Of a DNA stretch of 41,781 nt, positions 36,975 through 41,781 are shown one piece after another. The position numbers and the translations under genes are program-made. The stretch is from the IMG/VR virus record IMGVR_UViG_3300033143_002588, positions 1-41,781 of that record; one strand, 5' to 3'. Below the pieces are notes generated by a model that did no database searches, was not told the DNA's origin, and saw only the letters and a list, made by a program, of their open reading frames with translations. The DNA comes from a virus. The number at the start of each line of letters is the position of its first letter. Position 1 is the stretch's first letter.

Positions 36975-37958
36975 GTGACCAGTAAGCTATTAATAAATGA
37001 ATACCCGCTCCAGGTGCTCCCCACCCTTGCCGTCAAGATAGGGTTGAATGAGGCGCTATTTTTGCAGCAACTCCATTACTGGCTTGGCAAGTCTGGAAAG
37101 CCGCGCGATGATCACGAGTGGATTTATAAGACTTACAAAGAGTGGGTAGCAGATGATTTCCCATTCTGGAATGAGCGAACTATCAAGCGCATTGTCGAAA
37201 GTCTGCAAGCCAGAAAGTTGATCATGACGACCGACAAGTATAATAAGAGCAAGTCAGATCGGACGCTATGGTATGCTATCGACTATGAAAAGGTGGCCGA
37301 ATTAGAGCAAAGTGACAAAGTGTCACCCCAATACCAAAGTGACAGAGTGTCACTACCAGATGACAAAGTGTCATCCTCTAAGACAGTGACAGAACGGCAC
37401 GCTCATACCAGAGAAAAGACTACAGACAAAGATTCCCCGGCTTCGCCGGAGCACGCCCCCGCTAGCGTCGAAAAACCGGTTACCCCTCCCAAGAAAACCA
37501 AAGCCAAGCCGAAACAAACCGATCCCGCTATGCCCAAAGAAGAATTCAACGTCTGGCAGCAGGCGCTACTCAAGGGTAAAACCGGCATTGACTATTCACA
37601 GGAGAAGGACAAGCGCCCGCCGGAGTTCTGGCGTTCTCAGTTCAGCGCCACCCACAATAAGTGGGCGAAGTGGTGGGCGGGTTATTTGCCGTCATGGGAA
37701 CACCAGCCGCCGGAGGGGGTGACGCCGGAAAAGCTGATCGCCTTCTATACGTGGTGTCGGGAGGAAATGAACTTATCACCGTCTGCCCTTCCCCAGAAAT
37801 TTGAAACGATAGAACGGCAGTGGGGGAATTGGGCGGCGGCGGAGTATGACCGGCAGGATACTACCCCAAAGAACGACGGTATCCGCCGCCTCTATGATCC
37901 GGTAAAACTGGCCGAATACGCCGCGCGCAAGCAGGCAGAATATGAGGGCACGTCATGA
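36975..37958 (+). CDS. Replication initiator (winged helix, O/DnaD-like)
   Basis: The protein has 327 residues from GTG 36975, with AGGAG seven bases upstream (TTG 36969 also possible). The N-terminal ~115 residues form a winged helix (LLINEYPLQVLPTLAVKIGLNEALFLQQLHYW...RTIKRIVESLQARKLI), as in lambda-O-like or DnaD-like initiators. A disordered charged middle (~120-185) and a C-terminal Trp-rich domain follow. Three palindromes inside its gene (37312-37374) are the likely origin. The DnaB-type helicase gene follows with a 4-base overlap. Confidence 0.75.
   Translation: MTSKLLINEYPLQVLPTLAVKIGLNEALFLQQLHYWLGKSGKPRDDHEWIYKTYKEWVADDFPFWNERTIKRIVESLQARKLIMTTDKYNKSKSDRTLWYAIDYEKVAELEQSDKVSPQYQSDRVSLPDDKVSSSKTVTERHAHTREKTTDKDSPASPEHAPASVEKPVTPPKKTKAKPKQTDPAMPKEEFNVWQQALLKGKTGIDYSQEKDKRPPEFWRSQFSATHNKWAKWWAGYLPSWEHQPPEGVTPEKLIAFYTWCREEMNLSPSALPQKFETIERQWGNWAAAEYDRQDTTPKNDGIRRLYDPVKLAEYAARKQAEYEGTS
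37312..37374. repeat. Palindromic iterons, probable replication origin
   Basis: Three 15-bp palindromes, GTGACAAAGTGTCAC (37312-37326), GTGACAGAGTGTCAC (37339-37353) and ATGACAAAGTGTCAT (37360-37374), occur in the linker-coding part of the initiator gene. All share TGACA-N3-TGTCA. A half site follows near 37385. Lambda and its relatives keep the origin inside the O gene at the same relative place. No strongly AT-rich segment is evident, though an A-rich stretch lies downstream. Confidence 0.7.
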
Positions 37959-39361
37959 GTCACGGTGGAAACGATAACCTCGCCCCCAAAAATAAGCAGG
38001 CAGAGCAAGCGGTACTTGGATCGGTGATGATTAATCCCGAATGCTTGCCGACCGTCCGACATATGCTATCCCCCGATGATTTTTATGACGGCGGACACGC
38101 GGCGATGTGGGAAGCGATTTGCAATATAGAGGAAACGGGTATCGACTTTGTGCTGATTGTCTCTGAATTAGAACGGCTTGGCAAGCTCCATTTGATGGGT
38201 GGCGCGGCGGGCGTACTGCATTTAGTAAATGAAACGCCTAACTCCCTGAATGTCGAAGGGTACGCCAAGCCGGTAAAAGATGCCGCCTATCGCCGCCGGT
38301 TGTTGGAATTTTGCAGCCAGTCCGCCCGGCTTGCCCACTCTGAGGAAACCGATATCAGAGAGATACACGATGCGATATCCGATGAACTGAGCGCGCTTGG
38401 CGGAGGGCTGCTCACCAACCCGGTAACGGCGCGCGAACTATCGAACAACTATCTCGACAAGCTGCTATTGGCGAAGTCAGGGGTAGAAGTGATGAACTGG
38501 TATTCGACCGGGTTCAGGGGCCTGGATAGGATGTTAGGCCATACTTTTGGCCCGGCGTCCTTTACGGCGCTGGGGGGTTATACCAGTGGGGGCAAGTCCT
38601 GGATAGCGTGTCAAATCGCGCTGGCGTTAGCCGCTCAGGGTGTGCCGGTGTTGTTTGTCTCACTGGAGTCAGCGCCGGAACGCATTCACCAACGCATGAC
38701 GGCATTAACGGCAGGGGTTAATTATACCAAAGTGCAAACCCTGCGCGATGTGACCGACGATGAATATAGTCAGCTAATCGCCGCGCAGGATGAACTGGCT
38801 AAATTGCCGCTTGAGATTGACGTGCTGGAGTCGCTTGGCGAAATTGAGGCGCGCGCTAATGCGCTATCGGTGCGGTACGGCTATCTTCGCCCGGCGGTGA
38901 TCATTGACGACCTGGACTCGCTGGCAGGTAATGTCAGTGAGGAAGGGGAGTATCAGCGGCTTTTGAAGCTGATCCCGAAAGTGCTGACTATGGCACTCAA
39001 GAATAGTTATTGTGTTTTTGCCACCAAACAACTCAAGATTCCGCGCAATATTGACGCCAGTATGTCAGATGGTGTCTTGCACGAAAAGCTAAACCCTCAC
39101 ATATCCAGCTATCAAGGTGGTGCTACCATTATCCAGAAGGCCGGTACGGGGTTGGTGATGTGGGGGAGCGACTGGATTCGGCAAAAGGTAAAGCCGGAGT
39201 TTGACAGCCTGAAAATGACGCGCGGGGTGGTGTATATCCGCCGTCTGCGAAGCCGGGATGATAGTAGCGAGATGGTCGATGAAATCCCGCTCACCTGGAA
39301 TCCGGCTATACCTTGTTTTGAAAATATTGAATTAGAGACTTACGACACCGACGCCTATTAA
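37955..39361 (+). CDS. DnaB-type replicative helicase
   Basis: The protein has 468 residues, normal for DnaB. The N-terminal domain (AEQAVLGSVMINPECLPTV, LSPDDFYDGGHAAMWEAI) and the RecA-like domain are both complete: Walker A GGYTSGGKSW (~210), SLESAPERIHQRM, and Walker B strand PAVIIDDLDSLAG. The helicase unwinds DNA as a hexamer at the fork. The loader is probably the initiator just upstream. A palindrome lies right after its stop. Confidence 0.9.
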   Translation: MSHGGNDNLAPKNKQAEQAVLGSVMINPECLPTVRHMLSPDDFYDGGHAAMWEAICNIEETGIDFVLIVSELERLGKLHLMGGAAGVLHLVNETPNSLNVEGYAKPVKDAAYRRRLLEFCSQSARLAHSEETDIREIHDAISDELSALGGGLLTNPVTARELSNNYLDKLLLAKSGVEVMNWYSTGFRGLDRMLGHTFGPASFTALGGYTSGGKSWIACQIALALAAQGVPVLFVSLESAPERIHQRMTALTAGVNYTKVQTLRDVTDDEYSQLIAAQDELAKLPLEIDVLESLGEIEARANALSVRYGYLRPAVIIDDLDSLAGNVSEEGEYQRLLKLIPKVLTMALKNSYCVFATKQLKIPRNIDASMSDGVLHEKLNPHISSYQGGATIIQKAGTGLVMWGSDWIRQKVKPEFDSLKMTRGVVYIRRLRSRDDSSEMVDEIPLTWNPAIPCFENIELETYDTDAY

Positions 39362-39363
39362 AA

Positions 39364-39377
39364 TTCGGACATCCGAA
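39364..39377. promoter_or_regulatory. Operator-like palindrome, copy 3 (TTCGGACATCCGAA)
   Basis: This is identical to copy 1, with 17 bases in common including flanks. It overlaps the ribosome site AAAAGGAG of the gene at 39389, so a bound protein, or a hairpin in the RNA, could control its translation. Confidence 0.6.
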
Positions 39378-39388
39378 AAGGAGCGCGT

Positions 39389-39598
39389 ATGGACTTCAGG
39401 AAACTAAGCAAGCGCCACACCCCGCCGCCGCTTGACCGGGCGGCCAACACCGGAACGGCTATCCGTCTATGTCCGACGTGCCGCCAACCCGCTACCGCGT
39501 TTTCCGATAGGATGGGCGCGGTTGGCGCTATGATGTTGTTTTATGATTGCGCGCTCTGCGGTGTGGTTAAGACGCTGAACCGCCGGGCGAGTGAGTAA
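39389..39598 (+). CDS. Small zinc-ribbon protein
   Basis: The protein has 69 residues with CPTC and CALC pairs (residues ~28-58), a classical ribbon. The N-terminus is basic. It stands directly behind palindrome copy 3. It may be a DNA-binding accessory protein. Confidence 0.7.
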   Translation: MDFRKLSKRHTPPPLDRAANTGTAIRLCPTCRQPATAFSDRMGAVGAMMLFYDCALCGVVKTLNRRASE

Positions 39599-39610
39599 AG
39601 GAGAAGGAAA

Positions 39611-40099
39611 GTGACTATTTTTGAAAAGACATGGCGACAAGTACTAGATGGAGCGAAAAGGAATTCGCGCCGCGTGGTAATCGGTAAAGGGTATATCGCC
39701 GAAAGCGAAAACGGCTTTAGTTATTGGTTAGATCGCCCGGCTCACCGCGAGTCGCTTATACAGAACGAAACGCCAATTGTCGCTATCTACACCGCAAAAA
39801 ATGACAAGCTGCGGTTACTATACCGCGCGGGCAAGGATTACGCGGTTTGTCCGGGGCGCGGGAAATGGCAGGTAGGGCGGTATAAACTGCTGTCGATACG
39901 CCTGGAATATGTTCAGGATATCAGTGAGGGGGATGTGATTAAAGAAGGTATTCAAACCGTCTACGATTTTGACGGACATAGTAGGGGCAGCCTGTGGGCG
40001 ACGTTCGGTGCGCTGTGGAAATCACTCCACAAGAAAAGCCCTAACCGGTGGGAGGACAATCCGCCCGTTCTGGTGATGGGGATTGAGGTAAAGCGATGA
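39611..40099 (+). CDS. Hypothetical protein
   Basis: The protein has 162 residues from GTG 39611 with GGAGAAGGAAA upstream. It is basic with mixed structure and no recognised domain. It overlaps the next gene by 4 bases in the late part of the early operon. Confidence 0.7.
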   Translation: MTIFEKTWRQVLDGAKRNSRRVVIGKGYIAESENGFSYWLDRPAHRESLIQNETPIVAIYTAKNDKLRLLYRAGKDYAVCPGRGKWQVGRYKLLSIRLEYVQDISEGDVIKEGIQTVYDFDGHSRGSLWATFGALWKSLHKKSPNRWEDNPPVLVMGIEVKR

Positions 40100-40566
40100 A
40101 CGAACCACGATTGAGCAAGAAACATGATAACGATGTGATGTTAGGCGGCGACCGGGCTATTCCCCGGAAGTGCAACGTCTGCGAGGATACCCTGTTCAGG
40201 GACATATTAGGCGTGTATATCTGCCTGACCTGCCTGGAAAACCTACAGACTTTGCAGCGATGGATAAACGAGGGCTGTTGTATACAGTACAACAATTCGG
40301 CTATCCTTTCGCCCGGCGGCGTTTTTATGAAAGACGGCGTTTTGAATGTTGTTGCCGCTCACTATCTCCCAGACGAAACGAACCCGCGCCCGACGGTAGT
40401 GGGTTGGTTTGATGACGATGCGCATGGGGTTACTCGGGAGTTCCCCGACTGGGATGTGAGCCTTCAGATGGTTAGCCCGACTGAACTGAGCGCCTATTGC
40501 CATCATTGCCACGAGTGGTTTTACATGCCGATTTTCGCCAAGCCGCCGCAAGGAATGAGTGGATAA
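40096..40566 (+). CDS. Hypothetical protein with Cys pairs
   Basis: The protein has 156 residues. CNVC and CLTC at residues ~27-48 form a zinc ribbon, and CHHCHEW near the end forms another metal site. The middle is acidic and beta-rich. Unknown role. The stop TAA overlaps the next ATG. Confidence 0.7.
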   Translation: MNEPRLSKKHDNDVMLGGDRAIPRKCNVCEDTLFRDILGVYICLTCLENLQTLQRWINEGCCIQYNNSAILSPGGVFMKDGVLNVVAAHYLPDETNPRPTVVGWFDDDAHGVTREFPDWDVSLQMVSPTELSAYCHHCHEWFYMPIFAKPPQGMSG

Positions 40567-40781
40567 TGAGCGACTGCCAAGATTGTAATGACACCGGGCG
40601 GATACCCTATGAGGTTTTCACTGAAGGGCTTGGCATGACGTATGGTAGTTCGCCCTGTATTTGTTGCGCCGGGGCGGGGCACTACTGGGATTTTGATGAG
40701 GAGGAGTGTATGCGGTGCGGGCAACCACTTAATCCGCTGCCTGAACCGGTTCAGCTAATGCTATTTGAGGAGGGTGTATAA
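40566..40781 (+). CDS. DnaJ-type zinc protein
   Basis: The protein has 71 residues from ATG 40566 (TAATG overlap). Four Cys pairs are visible: CQDC, CICC, a CAGAG context like the DnaJ repeat, and CMRC. It resembles the gene at 24797-25003 on the other strand. Likely a small metal-binding chaperone-like or adaptor protein. Confidence 0.7.
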   Translation: MSDCQDCNDTGRIPYEVFTEGLGMTYGSSPCICCAGAGHYWDFDEEECMRCGQPLNPLPEPVQLMLFEEGV

Positions 40782-41062
40782 TGCCGCGCCGCGCGCCTAG
40801 GAGAGATGCCAACGAACGCCAGATCATAGACGAATTGCGCGGGATGGGGGCAATCGTGGAACAAATCGACAAGGAAGACTTTCCCGATCTGGTCGTCATC
40901 TGGCGCGGCTATGTGATGTTGGTCGAAGTCAAGAGCGAGAAGGGGCAGCTATCGGAAGGCCAGCGCGAGTGGCATGAATATGCCCGTGACCGCTCAGAGT
41001 GGGTGATCGTGGCGCGGTGTACTCAGGATGTGATTGACGCCTATGAAGAGAGACTAGCATGA
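40781..41062 (+). CDS. VRR-NUC-like nuclease
   Basis: The protein has 93 residues. FPDLVVIWRGYVMLVEVKSEKGQLSEGQREWHE shows the PD...EVK...Q active site of VRR-NUC/Holliday-junction-resolvase-like PD-(D/E)XK enzymes. Such small nucleases in phages resolve branched DNA before packaging. Its ATG overlaps the previous stop, and the next tiny gene overlaps its end. Confidence 0.8.
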   Translation: MPRRAPRRDANERQIIDELRGMGAIVEQIDKEDFPDLVVIWRGYVMLVEVKSEKGQLSEGQREWHEYARDRSEWVIVARCTQDVIDAYEERLA

Positions 41063-41157
41063 GGTACGGCGAAACCACGCCAGCGCGGGCGGGGTTTCTA
41101 ATCGGGCTTATACTTGTGGCGTTGCCGATAGCGGCGGCGGTGTGGATATTGAGGTGA
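41059..41157 (+). CDS. Very small membrane protein
   Basis: The protein has 32 residues with one hydrophobic helix (FLIGLILVALPIAAAVWI). It overlaps the nuclease gene by 4 bases. Tiny membrane proteins of this kind are common in phages but mostly of unknown role. Confidence 0.5.
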   Translation: MRYGETTPARAGFLIGLILVALPIAAAVWILR

Positions 41158-41192
41158 CACTATGACGATTGAGATATATCACTAGTTAATTT

Positions 41193-41204
41193 TAGAATAT
41201 TCTA
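41193..41204. promoter_or_regulatory. AT-rich palindrome before a small gene
   Basis: TAGAATATTCTA is a perfect 12-bp palindrome about 15 bases upstream of the ATG at 41219. It may be an operator. No promoter boxes with proper spacing were identified next to it. Confidence 0.35.
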
Positions 41205-41218
41205 GAAGGAGAATAATC

Positions 41219-41314
41219 ATGAAAGACTTTTTGAGAAAACACTGGACGGTATTACTCGGATTGTTGATTGGCGCTCTCATCAGTCAAGCTATGTACTGGC
41301 TGGGATGGTTATAA
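41219..41314 (+). CDS. Very small membrane protein
   Basis: The protein has 31 residues, starting at ATG 41219 after AGAAGGAGAATA, a strong site. It has one hydrophobic helix (VLLGLLIGALISQAMYWL). The stop overlaps the next ATG. Unknown role. Confidence 0.55.
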   Translation: MKDFLRKHWTVLLGLLIGALISQAMYWLGWL

Positions 41315-41496
41315 TGAGTCAACTAGTCCAGTGTATCTATTGTAGCAAGTTGTTGTTCACGGATGATCCCGATTACATATTCGCTGAAAATCCGTATACC
41401 CGCGAAAAGCAAGACGCCCACCGTAAATGCTATAGTGCGTTTATGGAGGGACACCAGCAACTCAAGCGGGAATTTGTAACGAAATATGATATTTAA
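41314..41496 (+). CDS. Small protein with Cys pair
   Basis: The protein has 60 residues from ATG 41314 (TAATG overlap). CIYC near the start and a later HRKC could bind one zinc ion. The C-terminus is charged. Unknown role. Confidence 0.6.
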   Translation: MSQLVQCIYCSKLLFTDDPDYIFAENPYTREKQDAHRKCYSAFMEGHQQLKREFVTKYDI

Positions 41497-41541
41497 TCGC
41501 GCGTCTTGCGCTTAGGTTAGTTCCTTAAGGAGGAAATTGAA

Positions 41542-41781
41542 ATGAATGACGAACAAACCCCTCAGATGAAAGAGATTTTTTTTAGTCGCGCAGTACAGAA
41601 AGAACTAGTTATTGGCAAGTTGTGTGACGCGATAATGGAAAAGTATTCTACCCGCAAGCAATGGGGCGATCTACGACGAATCTGTGACGCCCTGGGACAC
41701 ACAAGGCGCTCGATTGAGGCGTTACATGATGTCTTGTATGATATTGAAATCAAAGACAAAGAAGTTGTTTTTGATGAAGAG
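41542..41781 (+). CDS. Hypothetical protein, 5' part of a gene spanning the genome ends
   Basis: Starts at ATG 41542 after AAGGAGGAAAT, an excellent ribosome site, and continues into base 1 through the 114-base repeat; the complete protein has 141 residues. The N-terminal part is helical and basic (FFSRAVQKELVIGKLCDAIMEKYSTRKQWG). See the entry at 1-300 for the rest. Confidence 0.8.
   Translation, partial: MNDEQTPQMKEIFFSRAVQKELVIGKLCDAIMEKYSTRKQWGDLRRICDALGHTRRSIEALHDVLYDIEIKDKEVVFDEE
41668..41781. repeat. Terminal direct repeat, right copy
   Basis: This is an exact copy of bases 1-114. Removing one copy gives a circle of 41,667 bp and restores an uninterrupted 141-codon gene across the junction, which supports the circular reading. 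Confidence 0.95.

Noticed and set aside
37312-37374. Iterons as operators of the initiator gene
   Set aside because: They are more than 330 bases inside the gene, with no promoter nearby; an origin is more likely, though autoregulation is not excluded.

Overview
The window is a complete, circular-form genome of a tailed double-stranded DNA phage with a long non-contractile tail (siphovirus-like). The last 114 bases (41668-41781) repeat the first 114 exactly, so the unit genome is about 41,667 bp and one gene runs across the ends. The virion set is canonical: terminase, portal, minor head protein, scaffold, decoration and major capsid proteins, connector proteins, tail tube, tail assembly chaperones with a probable -1 frameshift, tape measure, tail hub, fibre-like proteins and a lysis set. 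No sheath or baseplate-wedge genes are seen. The host cannot be read directly. A surface protein with a Pro/Thr-rich linker before a beta-rich ectodomain, moderate-to-high GC and good Shine-Dalgarno sites would fit a bacterium such as a Chloroflexota (Anaerolineae-like) member, but that is only an inference. No integrase, transposase, tRNA or CRISPR array was recognised.

Layout. (1) 30.5-41.8 kb, continuing over the ends to 2.0 kb, plus strand: early and replication region. It starts at a near-consensus promoter (30459-30488) and ends at a strong terminator (2060-2091). It holds a Dam-type adenine methyltransferase followed by a PD-(D/E)XK-like protein, a ParB-domain/DNA methyltransferase fusion followed by a second nuclease-like protein, a winged-helix replication initiator with palindromic iterons inside its gene, a DnaB-type helicase, a VRR-NUC-like nuclease, and many small zinc-ribbon proteins. 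(2) 2.2-22.1 kb, plus strand: packaging, head, tail and lysis genes, nearly gapless. (3) 22.1-30.0 kb, minus strand: an accessory and regulatory region with an XRE-type repressor, a T5orf172/GIY-YIG-like protein, DUF4326, a nucleoside deoxyribosyltransferase-like protein, MazG, and many small unknown or zinc-binding proteins.

The most striking signals are in the non-coding DNA. Between the divergent minus and plus regions (29990-30140) a predicted ~63-nt antisense RNA, with its own promoter, two stem-loops and a terminator, is the full complement of the start of the leader of the minus-strand regulatory operon. That leader carries three 7-nt segments (GGGGGTT / AACCCCC / GGGGGTT, reading the leader) that can pair in two mutually exclusive ways, one of which forms a terminator and hides the Shine-Dalgarno site. 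This is the logic of plasmid replication-control or immunity RNAs (pT181, IncB/IncI-alpha, P1/P4 c4-type). Two more leaders, upstream of the two methyltransferase genes, contain interlocked inverted repeats in the order A-B-A'-B', which form either pseudoknots or alternative hairpins. In one of them B:B' is an intrinsic terminator directly before the start codon. A palindrome, TTCGGA-NN-TCCGAA, occurs three times upstream of separate gene groups, and a back-to-back pair of ATGAC-N4-GTCAT operators overlaps a minus-strand promoter next to the repressor gene.

How it may work together (inference): the XRE repressor and antisense RNA set the balance at the divergent control region. The plus operon then makes the methyltransferases, initiator and helicase, and the late region follows. 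With repressor-type control but no integrase, the phage may be virulent with a complex switch, or may persist as a plasmid (phage-plasmid).
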